Assembly: GCA_022768245.1 (NCBI GenBank)
Contig: JALEMR010000024.1
Location: 1-64,000 of the forward strand
DNA: 64,000 bases
Direction of reading: 5' to 3'
Origin: Oscillospiraceae bacterium
Lineage (GTDB): Bacteria > Bacillota > Clostridia > Oscillospirales > Ruminococcaceae
Shown in pieces: positions 25,256-33,660 of the stretch. The position numbers were made by a program, and so were the translations under genes. Within the stretch, counting starts at the first letter, position 1. Each line of letters opens with the position of its first letter. The notes under the pieces are model-generated. The model ran no database searches. It was given only the letters and a program-made list of their open reading frames with translations, and was not told the DNA's origin.

Positions 25256-27229
25256 TTATTCTGCAGCCTCTTCCTCTTCGGAAGCGCCCTCTTCGATAAG
25301 TGCGCGGACAGAAAGGCTGATTCTCTTCTTCTCAGCGTCGATCTCGGTGATCTTAGCCTTTACTGTATCGCCGACGGAGAGAACGTCCTTAACGTTTGCA
25401 ACTCTCTTGTCGGAGATCTGAGAAATGTGGATAAGTCCGTCGATACCGGGAATGATCTGCGCAAATGCGCCGAAAGGAGTGATAGAAACAACCTTAACGT
25501 CTGCAACATCGCCTACTGCGAACTCATTTGTGAACTTAACGAAGGGATCGTCCTCAGCCTTCTTGTAGCCGAGAGAAATTCTGTTAGCCTCTTCGTCGAG
25601 ATCCTTAACGTAAACCTCGAGAACATCGCCTACGGAAACAACCTCTGCGGGATTCTTGATACGGTTCCAGGAAAGCTCGGAGATGTGTACCATTCCGTCG
25701 ATTCCGCCCAGGTCTACGAATGCGCCGTAGCTTGTGAGGGACTTAACTTCGCCCTTGAATACGTCGCCGACCTTTACAGTCTCCCAGAACTTCTTCTTAG
25801 CCTCTTCCTTCTCTGCGGAAAGAACAGCCTTGATGGAGCCGACAGCCTTTTCCTTGACCTCGTTTACCTCGATGATCTTGAACTTAACTTCCTTCTTCTT
25901 AAGGTCGTCAAGCTTTTCATCTCTGCGGGCTGTAGCCTGAGAAGCGGGAATGAATATCTTGATTCCGTTGATTCCGTTGACAACAGCGAGCACGCCGCCC
26001 TTGACAACATCGGTAACAACGCCGTCGAGAACTGCGTTCTCCTCCTTAGCCTTAACGATCTTGTCAAAGCCTGCCTTAGCGTCTACCTTCTTCTTGGAGA
26101 GAGTAACGTAACCCTCTGCGTCGTTGACCTTGAGGACAATAAATTCAACCTCGTCGCCGACATTCACAACGTCGGAGACCTTCTGAGAAGGATCGTCTGT
26201 AAGCTCGTCCAAAGAAACATAACCTGTCTGTTTTGCGCCTATATCAACAATTGCTTCTGTATTATTAACAGCAGTAATATAGCCTTTCACCCTATCCCCG
26301 TTATGTAATCTTTTAAGCGAAGCGTCGATAGCCTCCTCAAAGTTAAAGTCCTCATCCATGTTCTGTAATTTTTCGCTCATCTGGTTATAAACCTCCTTGA
26401 TTATATGTGCCGGAGTCGATGCTCCGGCGGTAATACCCACGCGGATATCACCTATATCTGAAAAGCCTTTCAGCATTTCGATAGCATTAAGTTCCGAGGA
26501 ATTTTCAAGTAAATATGTCCTCGGGCATATATTTCCGCAGATCTCAAAAAGCTTTTTTGTGTTGGAGCTGTGTTTTCCGCCCACAACAAGCATGATATCC
26601 GACTCTGCGGCAAGTGCGGCTGCCTCCTTCTGCTTATCGGAGGTAGCGCTGCAGATAGTATCGAAAACCTCGCATCTGCTGTACTGTGCGGCTATTTCCC
26701 TGCACAGTTCCCACCTATTCTTATTATAAGTGGTCTGCACAACGATTGCAATAGTTTTCGGCGAATTTTCATAATTTTTCAGAAGATAATCACTTAACTG
26801 CTTCTCGTCCTCGAGTATCACGGGCGGAGTTTTGCAGCTGCCCGCAATGCCGACTATCTCGGAATGCTCCTTGTTTCCGATGATGACGACCGTACAGCCC
26901 TCGGAGGACTTTCTGCGGACGATATCGTGAATACGTCTGACAAAGGGACAGGTGCCGTCGGAATAGGATATTCCCCGTTCTTCAAGCTCTGCGTAAACAT
27001 CGTCCCCCACGCCGTGAGAACGGATGACCACCGTTTCGCCCTGCTCCGCTTCGGACGGAGAACCGATTATCCTCACTCCCTTGTTTTCCAGCTCACGGGT
27101 AACATCGGGATTATGGATGATCTCGCCCAGCGTAACGGTCCTTCCATTTTCAAGGCTTTCGTAAACAAGCTTCACCGCACGGTCAACGCCGAAGCAGAAG
27201 CCTGCCGTTTCCGCGATTTTAATTATCAG
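25256..27229 (-). CDS. ispH-rpsA: Bifunctional HMBPP reductase / ribosomal protein S1
   Basis: 657 aa if started at CTG 27229. The N-terminal half is IspH, the last step of the MEP isoprenoid pathway, with three [4Fe-4S] cysteines at Cys12 (AGFCFGVDRA), Cys94 (GTCPFVR) and Cys193 (FDTICSAT). From ~305 on are four S1 RNA-binding repeats; the last two, AFVDLGGIDGMVHISELSW and AFAQIIPGIDGLIHISQIS, are most canonical. The fusion is known from clostridia. The first ATG/GTG/TTG (GTG 27175) would remove Cys12, so the start must be CTG, ATA or ATT just after a TGA; CTG is 9 nt behind GGGGG. The gene overlaps the plsC end by 11 nt. Confidence 0.93.
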   Translation of the reverse strand: MIIKIAETAGFCFGVDRAVKLVYESLENGRTVTLGEIIHNPDVTRELENKGVRIIGSPSEAEQGETVVIRSHGVGDDVYAELEERGISYSDGTCPFVRRIHDIVRRKSSEGCTVVIIGNKEHSEIVGIAGSCKTPPVILEDEKQLSDYLLKNYENSPKTIAIVVQTTYNKNRWELCREIAAQYSRCEVFDTICSATSDKQKEAAALAAESDIMLVVGGKHSSNTKKLFEICGNICPRTYLLENSSELNAIEMLKGFSDIGDIRVGITAGASTPAHIIKEVYNQMSEKLQNMDEDFNFEEAIDASLKRLHNGDRVKGYITAVNNTEAIVDIGAKQTGYVSLDELTDDPSQKVSDVVNVGDEVEFIVLKVNDAEGYVTLSKKKVDAKAGFDKIVKAKEENAVLDGVVTDVVKGGVLAVVNGINGIKIFIPASQATARRDEKLDDLKKKEVKFKIIEVNEVKEKAVGSIKAVLSAEKEEAKKKFWETVKVGDVFKGEVKSLTSYGAFVDLGGIDGMVHISELSWNRIKNPAEVVSVGDVLEVYVKDLDEEANRISLGYKKAEDDPFVKFTNEFAVGDVADVKVVSITPFGAFAQIIPGIDGLIHISQISDKRVANVKDVLSVGDTVKAKITEIDAEKKRISLSVRALIEEGASEEEEAAE

Positions 27230-27869
27230 AGCCGCTCACCCCCGCTGCGGGCTTATCGGAAGCGCTTTTCCTCGGGTGAGGCTGACCCTCCACGAGAGTC
27301 GTTATCTCGTCCATGATGCGCCGCTTAACGAGCTTAAGCTCCTTAGGCGAGCCGTCTGTGACGCCCAGCTCCTCGTATTTGATGACCTTGCCTATCTTCA
27401 CGGTGAGCTTACAGCGGAATTTCAGCTTAGGCCCGTCGAAGCATATCCCCACAGGAAGGATATCCGCTCCTGCCTTTGCGGCTATCATAGCCACGCCTGT
27501 CTTTCCGCTCCCCACCTTGTTTTCCTTTGAGCGAGTACCCTCGGGGAAGATAACAAGGTTGTTTCCCGCTTCAAGAAGCCTGACGCTGTCCTCGATAACA
27601 GACAAATCGCCCGTTCCTCTTTTCACGGGGAATGCGCCCAGCATACGGATAAATGCGGCAAAAAGCTTGTTCTTGAAAAGTTCTTCCTTAGCCATATACT
27701 TAACTGGACGCTTCATATACATGGTCAGCAGTACGGGATCGGCATAGCTGCGGTGATTGGATGCGATCACGACGCCTTCCTTTTCGGGAAGATTTTCAAG
27801 TCCCTCGAAGTGCATATTGTACGCAAGGTGATAAACGACCCTCGTACATACTCTCACGAACGCATTCAT
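27219..27869 (-). CDS. plsC: 1-acyl-sn-glycerol-3-phosphate acyltransferase
   Basis: 216 aa. Acylates lysophosphatidic acid to phosphatidic acid at the membrane. The HX4D motif NHRSYAD lies near 38-44 and the substrate motif FPEGTRS near 107. A hydrophobic patch sits near the N terminus. ATG 27869 follows GGAGG at 7 nt, preferred over a GTG two codons upstream. The C-terminal tail is polar and its last codons carry the ribosome site of ispH-rpsA. In many clostridia cmk precedes plsC, but not here. Confidence 0.95.
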   Translation of the reverse strand: MNAFVRVCTRVVYHLAYNMHFEGLENLPEKEGVVIASNHRSYADPVLLTMYMKRPVKYMAKEELFKNKLFAAFIRMLGAFPVKRGTGDLSVIEDSVRLLEAGNNLVIFPEGTRSKENKVGSGKTGVAMIAAKAGADILPVGICFDGPKLKFRCKLTVKIGKVIKYEELGVTDGSPKELKLVKRRIMDEITTLVEGQPHPRKSASDKPAAGVSGSDN

Positions 27870-28018
27870 AGCCACACCTCCGAAAACTATACTGACTCAG
27901 CATAATTCATAAAATCATTATACCACATTTCAAAGTGACTTGTCAAGAGTTTTTCGAAAAAATGTCTAAGATTTTTTTGATTTTTTTGTATCATTCAACA
28001 AAATTCGATATATTTCGA

Positions 28019-28063
28019 AAAAATCCCCGATAAAATTAGGCTGTGCCGTGCATTTCATCGGGG
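28019..28063 (-). terminator. Terminator of the two-component/alarmone operon
   Basis: On the minus strand CCCCGATGAAA pairs with TTTTATCGGGG around a long loop and is followed by ATTTTTTCG. Confidence 0.75.
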
Positions 28064-28068
28064 AAATA

Positions 28069-28752
28069 TCATTTATAGCCGTTTATCTTTTTATATATCT
28101 CCTGCATGCGCTTGTCGGTGTCGGCTATGGTCTCGGCGCAGTAGTACAGCTCGTCCGAGAGGGACTGCTCCACGTTTTTCGAAGTCTTGTAGTGGAGCTC
28201 GTGCTCCAGGCTCGCCCAGAAGTCCATTGCCATGGTGCGTATCTGTATCTCAACGGGAGCGTAGTCCTTTCCCGTGGAAAGGAACACGGGAACATTCACC
28301 ACGATATGCAGGCTGCGGTAGCCGTTGGGCTTGGGATTCTTGATATAGTCCTTGGTTTTGAGCAGCTCGATATCATCGTGGGAGGTCAGAAGCCCCGCAA
28401 GAGTATATATATCGTCGATATACTGGCAGATGACCCGCACTCCCGCGATATCGTACAGATTTGTCCGTATAGCCTCCACGCTTATTGGCAGACCCTTTCT
28501 GTTGAGCTTGCCGATAATGCTGTCGGGTGATTTTATCCTGCTTTTCAGAGTATGGATAGGGTTCCTCTGATATTTTGCAGAAAATTCATTGTCAAGTATC
28601 TGGAATTTGGTGACTATCTCGTCCGCCGCCGCCTGGTATAAGCTCATAAGCGACAGGAACCTGCTGTAAACAAGGGCAAGATCGTCCATAGGCACGTCGG
28701 GCAGAGCGATAGTATTCAGTCCGCTGTCGGATATATTTTTTTCTTCAAGCAT
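28069..28752 (-). CDS. Small alarmone synthetase (RelA/SpoT synthetase domain only)
   Basis: 227 aa, the size of RelQ/YjbM-type enzymes that make (p)ppGpp from ATP and GDP/GTP without a hydrolase domain. Synthetase motifs: KSRIKSPDSIIGK near 70-82, LYDIAGVRVIC near 99-109, PNGYRSLHIVV near 142-152 and EIQIRTMAMDFWASLEHEL near 168-186. There is no HD, TGS or ACT domain. AGGAGG precedes the ATG. It is the third gene of an operon behind a response regulator and a kinase (15-nt gap), so its expression is tied to that two-component system. Confidence 0.94.
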   Translation of the reverse strand: MLEEKNISDSGLNTIALPDVPMDDLALVYSRFLSLMSLYQAAADEIVTKFQILDNEFSAKYQRNPIHTLKSRIKSPDSIIGKLNRKGLPISVEAIRTNLYDIAGVRVICQYIDDIYTLAGLLTSHDDIELLKTKDYIKNPKPNGYRSLHIVVNVPVFLSTGKDYAPVEIQIRTMAMDFWASLEHELHYKTSKNVEQSLSDELYYCAETIADTDKRMQEIYKKINGYK

Positions 28753-28767
28753 TTTATCTTCCTCCCT

Positions 28768-30318
28768 TTACTCCACGACCTGCACTTCGCTTTCCCTGAA
28801 TGCGTCGCTGATTATATCCATCTCAAACCAGAAGGTGCTCCCCACGCCCAGCTCCGACTGTACGCCGAAATCAAAGCCGTGGCGGATAAGTATCTGCTTG
28901 ACGATAGACAGTCCCAGACCCGTTCCGATGACCTCACGCTTGGTCTTTTCGCCGCGGTAGTAGCGGTCGAATATCAGCGGCATGAGTTCCTTTTCGATGC
29001 CGGGACCCGTATCGGTGACGTTTATCCGCACTCTTTTCCCCTTGATGATCTGCATTATGTAGATCTCCTTGGAATCTCCGCTGTAGTTCACCGCGTTGTT
29101 GATAAGATTGTACAGCACCTGCTCTATCTTGATGATATCCGCACGCACCGTGATATCGGGAGCCTCTCCCACATAGAATTTATAGCCCTTCTGCTCCGAC
29201 AGCAAAGTATACCTCGTCATTACGTCGTTTATCTTGTCGTTCAGGCAGAATTCGGACAGATTCAGCTCCTCGGTCTTGTTTTCCAGCTTTGAAAGGTCCA
29301 GGATATCATTGACAAGCGCCGCAAGACGGTCGCTCTCTTCAATAATGACGTTGATATGCTCCTCGCGTTTCTGCGGATTGTCACCCGAAAGGTCACGTAT
29401 CATCTCGGCATACGCCTTGACCATTGTCAGCGGCGTTCGCAGGTCATGGGAGATATTCGCCATGAGGTCGCGGCGCAGAGCGTCTACCTTGCCTATCTCC
29501 GAGGACGCGTAGTTCAGTGTATCCGCCAGCTGCTCGGTCTCGGTATATCCCTTTCCGTTGAAGGACACGTTATAATCGCCCTGCCCCATTTTCTCGGCGG
29601 ACCTCGTTATCCTCACGATAGGCGTTGAGATCAGCTTCGACAGAAAGAAGGACACTCCGAAGCCCAGTATCAGCACGGTAACTGATATCATGAACATCTG
29701 ACTTTTTATTATCTCGACGGTGGAATCCAGCGGCTCCAGCGAGGTGTTGAGGAAAACATATCCCTCGGGGTCGTCCTTGGAGCCTATCACCATGCCGAAC
29801 ATGAGCATATCATTTTTAAAACGCGTATTTTCAAGCTCGGTATAATATATGCCGTTCTCGCTCTCCAGCACCATCGAACGGAGCTTGGGAAGGTTTATTA
29901 TCCCCTGAGTACCGTGGATAAGACAGTTTTTCGCCATAACATCGTAGGAGTACATGGTCCGTCCGTAGCTGTCCTGTATCGTCACGCACATATCGTTGTC
30001 GTAGGCAAGGCGGTCCAGCGTATCGGTAGTAAAATCGTCCCTGCTCCACTGCTCCACGATATAGTTAGCTGTCAGCACTATGCTGTCGGTCTTCATATAC
30101 TTGTAGGTCTTTTCCAGCGAAAAAACGAACACTATCCACATAAGAACGAGTATACTTATTATAAATATGATAAAGTACAGCCAGACCGTAGCCTTTAAGC
30201 TGCGGAACCTGCTTTTCAGATGATTTCTCTTTTCCTGTCTGCGGTTTTTCCTGTCGTTTCTGATATTGTTCTTTTCGGTCCTTAGCTCTTCGTGATTCGG
30301 AACAGAATTGGTTTCCAT
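28768..30318 (-). CDS. Sensor histidine kinase with large extracytoplasmic domain
   Basis: 516 aa. A very basic N terminus (KNNIRNDRKNRRQEKRN) precedes TM1 at ~44-68. An extracytoplasmic sensor of ~130 residues follows, then TM2 at ~200-222, HAMP (SKLISTPIVRITRSAEKMG), HisKA NISHDLRTP with the phospho-His near 291, and HATPase with NAVNYSG, DTGPGI and GTGLGLSIV. The layout is that of WalK/PhoR-type kinases. It is 13 nt behind its response regulator gene and 15 nt ahead of the alarmone synthetase. The signal is not identifiable. Confidence 0.95.
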   Translation of the reverse strand: METNSVPNHEELRTEKNNIRNDRKNRRQEKRNHLKSRFRSLKATVWLYFIIFIISILVLMWIVFVFSLEKTYKYMKTDSIVLTANYIVEQWSRDDFTTDTLDRLAYDNDMCVTIQDSYGRTMYSYDVMAKNCLIHGTQGIINLPKLRSMVLESENGIYYTELENTRFKNDMLMFGMVIGSKDDPEGYVFLNTSLEPLDSTVEIIKSQMFMISVTVLILGFGVSFFLSKLISTPIVRITRSAEKMGQGDYNVSFNGKGYTETEQLADTLNYASSEIGKVDALRRDLMANISHDLRTPLTMVKAYAEMIRDLSGDNPQKREEHINVIIEESDRLAALVNDILDLSKLENKTEELNLSEFCLNDKINDVMTRYTLLSEQKGYKFYVGEAPDITVRADIIKIEQVLYNLINNAVNYSGDSKEIYIMQIIKGKRVRINVTDTGPGIEKELMPLIFDRYYRGEKTKREVIGTGLGLSIVKQILIRHGFDFGVQSELGVGSTFWFEMDIISDAFRESEVQVVE

Positions 30319-30331
30319 GGATATTCAGTCC

Positions 30332-31006
30332 TCAGCAGTCAAATTTATAGCCCATTCCGCGGAGAGTTACGATGAACTTGCGGTACTCTCCCAGCGAATT
30401 TCTGAGCATTTTGATATGAGTATCGACAGTGCGGTCATCGCCGTAGAAATCGTAGCCCCACACCTCTTCCAGAAGCTTTTCTCTGGACAGAGCGATGCCC
30501 TTGTTCTTCACAAGATAGAACAGCAAATCGTACTCCTTTGGAGTAAGCGACGCAGGCACGCCGTCCACCAGCACTTCTCTTCCGCTCATATTGATCTCAA
30601 GCCCCTCGAATTTCAGCTTATCCGCAGGGGCTGCAGCTGCTCCGCTGCGCTTGATGACAGCACGTATCCTCGCAAGGAGCTCCTTAGGCGAAAAGGGCTT
30701 GACCACGTAATCGTCCACGCCTATCTCAAAGCCGAAAAGCTTATCGTACTCCTCGCCTCTTGCGGAGAGCATGATAACGGGTATCTGCTTTGTTTTCCTT
30801 ATTTCCTTCACCGCCGAATAGCCGTCCAGACGGGGCATCATGATATCCATGACTATGCAGTCGAAATCCTCGCTGCGGCATTTCTCCACAGCCTGCATAC
30901 CGTCCTCGGCCTCCTCGGTCTCATATCCTTCAAACTCCGCATATTCGCGGACTACATTTCTGATATTCTTTTCATCGTCAACTATCAGTATCCTGCTCTT
31001 TGCCAT
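30332..31006 (-). CDS. OmpR/PhoB-family response regulator
   Basis: 224 aa from the ATG that follows GGAGG at 8 nt. Receiver: Asp10-Asp11, phospho-acceptor Asp54 in IVMDIMMPRLDG, KPFSPKELLARI near 104. The winged helix has LTPKEYDLLFYLVKNKG and ends in LRGMGYKFDC. Partner of the kinase directly downstream. It is first in the operon, and a TTGACA promoter 45 bp upstream drives all three genes. Targets are unknown apart from the likely operon itself. Confidence 0.96.
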   Translation of the reverse strand: MAKSRILIVDDEKNIRNVVREYAEFEGYETEEAEDGMQAVEKCRSEDFDCIVMDIMMPRLDGYSAVKEIRKTKQIPVIMLSARGEEYDKLFGFEIGVDDYVVKPFSPKELLARIRAVIKRSGAAAAPADKLKFEGLEINMSGREVLVDGVPASLTPKEYDLLFYLVKNKGIALSREKLLEEVWGYDFYGDDRTVDTHIKMLRNSLGEYRKFIVTLRGMGYKFDC

Positions 31007-31050
31007 AACAGCCGCCTCCATAAAGCTATATTTCTCGGAATTATACTATT

Positions 31051-31079
31051 ATAATAATATAATTGTTCCGTTTTGTCAA
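31051..31079 (-). promoter_or_regulatory. Promoter of the two-component/alarmone operon
   Basis: On the minus strand: TTGACA, 17-bp spacer, TATTAT. Confidence 0.75.
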
Positions 31080-31193
31080 CATCTCAAATTGTCTCTTCCT
31101 TTCCTTGTTTTATCAATTATGCCAATTATAACATGACAATGTGTACGATATGTGAAAATATTAGGTTAATTTTTCAATTTTTCATATTGATTA

Positions 31194-31222
31194 TTGACAA
31201 ATTTGTGATAATGTTGTATAAT
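31194..31222 (+). promoter_or_regulatory. Promoter of the GGDEF/EAL gene
   Basis: TTGACA, 17-bp spacer, TATAAT, about 90 bp before the GTG start. Confidence 0.85.
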
Positions 31223-31313
31223 ATACTTAATAATAATTATGATTGGGAAATATGTGCGCTTTTATTCAGCGTAATAAAGCGTTAAAAATATGTAAAAAAG
31301 GGAGGTCATATTA

Positions 31314-33599
31314 GTGGGAATTTCATTTACTTTGATATTCTGCGGAGTTTTCTGTGTGAGCGCTCTGCTTATCAGCATACTGATAAACGCACTTCCCGCA
31401 TACAGCTTGTATATCATTATCGGATATATCTGCGCCGCAAGCGCTGTTGCCATTACCATTGCGTGCTACAAAATATATGACATAAAAGCAAGTCTTAAGC
31501 GTGAAAAGAAAAAGCTGGACAATATCATCAAGCATATCAACTCCATGGTCATTATCTGGAGCGACGATTTCAACTACATCAACGTAAACGACACCTTTAT
31601 CAAGACCATCGGCTATAATGCGGCAGATCTGACCGGAAATACCGAGCTTATGAAAAAAATACTCCCTGCGGACGCTTTTTCGATGAATCTTCAGTCTATC
31701 ATCAACAACCGCGACGAGGAATTCTACGTTTCCGCCTACAGCGGCAAAAAGGTCTGCACTATCTGGAACACCTCTATCGCATATACTCACACCATTAACA
31801 AAAAGACTACCTATCTGATGCTTTCCATCGGTCCCGACCTGACCGAGACCATCAACATGAAAAACGAGCTGATGCGCTACTCCAAGGAGCTTGCCGAGAC
31901 CGAGAACAAGTATACTCTGTCGATGGAGCTTTCCGAGATAGGTCTTATCCTCAAGGAGCCCGGAGATACAAGATTTTATATCACCGAGCAGCTTCGGCAT
32001 ATGCTGGGATGGGACCATGACCATATCGGCATCGAGGAGCTCCGCGCACTGTTCCACCCCAAGGACAGGATTATCTTCGATACGATAATCGGCAATCTGG
32101 AGGGCGGCTCCGATAATTCCGCCGATAACAGCCACAGCGCCGAGTTCCGCGCCCTTACTCCCGATATGACCTACCGCTGGTTCCAGTTCAGATACAAGAC
32201 CATGCCCAATAAAAATCTCTCCCAGGCAAGTCTGGGCGGAGCGGTCATGGATATCACCAAGGACAAGGAAAAGGATAAGCTTATCGAAAAAATGGCGTAC
32301 ATCGACGATGTTACGCAGATATACAACCGCAACAAGTTCATGCTCATGGGTCAGGAGCTTATCGAGTGCGTGAACGATGGCTCCGACATCGATTACTGGG
32401 TCATCGTTATCGACATCGACAGCTTCCATATCATCAACGATACCTGCGGCTATGCAAACGGAAACAAGGTGCTCTGCAGCGTGGCAGCGGCTATCAGCGC
32501 TAATCTTACCGAGGGCGGCTTCGCTGCAAGGATAGGCGGAGATAACTTCGCCTGCCTGCTTAAGGCCGACAGGTTCGACGACGAGCTCCCTCAGAAGATA
32601 ATCGAGAATATCCAGCGGGATGTTGCCAATATCCATTCCGACGTTATCGAAAAGCAGTCTGTTACCTGCTCCGCAGGCTACTGCCGCATGACCGACGGCG
32701 GCGGAGAATTTTCCAGCGTCCTTGACCACGCTGAGTTCGCGCTCAGTCTCTCCGACGGCACCCGCAGCAGCATAATGAAGTACGACAACTCCGTACACGA
32801 CCGCATCATAAGGAACAACGAGGTCGAAAAGGAGCTTGCCGCCGCTATCGAAAACAACGAGCTTGCTCTGTACTATCAGCCTAAGATTGACCTTAACACG
32901 GGAGAGGTCATGGGCATGGAGGCTCTTATCCGCTGGATAAAGCCCGACGGAAAGGTCGTTCCTCCCGGAGATTTCATCCCTATCGCGGAGCATTCGCTGC
33001 TTATCACCAAGATAAGCCACTTTGTCCTCTACGAGGCTTGCCGCCAGAACAAGAAATGGCAGGATCTGGGTCTTAAGCCCGTCACCGTTTCCATTAATCT
33101 CACCGCCATTGACTTCTATCAGACCGACGTTACCGCCCTTATCAAACAGGCTCTGGACGATACGGGGCTCGACCCCCAGTGGCTGGACGTTGAGCTGACC
33201 GAGAGCCTTGCTCTTAAGAATATTGACCACGCTATCCAGCAGATGAACGAGATAAAAAGTCTCGGCGTAAAGCTTTCCATGGACGATTTCGGCACAGGTT
33301 ATTCCTCGCTGAGCTATATCCAGGTGCTGCCCATATCGCTGCTTAAGCTGGACCGCTCCTTTATAATGTACCTCGAAGACGACAACATCTCCCGCGAGAT
33401 AGTTTCCGCCGTTATCAGGATAGCAAAGTCAAAGCAGATAGAGACTATCGCCGAGGGAATAGAGACTCAGGGACAGGCACAGATACTCAAAAATTCCGGC
33501 TGCGACTGGGCACAGGGATATTTCTTCGGAAAGCCTATGCCTGCGGACGAATTCGAAAAATTCCTCATACTTCGTCAGAAGGAGCCTGCAAAGGTGTAA
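31314..33599 (+). CDS. Membrane PAS-GGDEF-EAL protein (likely c-di-GMP phosphodiesterase)
   Basis: 761 aa with a GTG start 8 nt behind GGGAGG. Two transmembrane helices (~4-25, ~30-50) are followed by a short coiled stretch, a PAS domain at ~65-170 and a second PAS-like region at ~190-315. A GGDEF domain lies at ~325-485 and an EAL domain at ~510-755. The GGDEF site reads GGDNF near 408, so the Glu needed for metal and catalysis is replaced by Asn and cyclase activity is unlikely. The EAL domain keeps MEALIRW near 533 and DDFGTGYSSL, so it probably hydrolyses c-di-GMP. It is followed 61 nt later by pfk. Confidence 0.93.
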   Translation: MGISFTLIFCGVFCVSALLISILINALPAYSLYIIIGYICAASAVAITIACYKIYDIKASLKREKKKLDNIIKHINSMVIIWSDDFNYINVNDTFIKTIGYNAADLTGNTELMKKILPADAFSMNLQSIINNRDEEFYVSAYSGKKVCTIWNTSIAYTHTINKKTTYLMLSIGPDLTETINMKNELMRYSKELAETENKYTLSMELSEIGLILKEPGDTRFYITEQLRHMLGWDHDHIGIEELRALFHPKDRIIFDTIIGNLEGGSDNSADNSHSAEFRALTPDMTYRWFQFRYKTMPNKNLSQASLGGAVMDITKDKEKDKLIEKMAYIDDVTQIYNRNKFMLMGQELIECVNDGSDIDYWVIVIDIDSFHIINDTCGYANGNKVLCSVAAAISANLTEGGFAARIGGDNFACLLKADRFDDELPQKIIENIQRDVANIHSDVIEKQSVTCSAGYCRMTDGGGEFSSVLDHAEFALSLSDGTRSSIMKYDNSVHDRIIRNNEVEKELAAAIENNELALYYQPKIDLNTGEVMGMEALIRWIKPDGKVVPPGDFIPIAEHSLLITKISHFVLYEACRQNKKWQDLGLKPVTVSINLTAIDFYQTDVTALIKQALDDTGLDPQWLDVELTESLALKNIDHAIQQMNEIKSLGVKLSMDDFGTGYSSLSYIQVLPISLLKLDRSFIMYLEDDNISREIVSAVIRIAKSKQIETIAEGIETQGQAQILKNSGCDWAQGYFFGKPMPADEFEKFLILRQKEPAKV

Positions 33600-33660
33600 T
33601 TCTCCCGATATATTTCACAAACCTGCAAAAGCCGTTGATTCGGCAGATCGGAGGACTATC

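Noticed and set aside
31323..33230. 635-codon minus-strand frame opposite the GGDEF/EAL gene
   Set aside because: Antisense shadow of a gene with complete PAS, GGDEF and EAL motifs, produced by codon bias.
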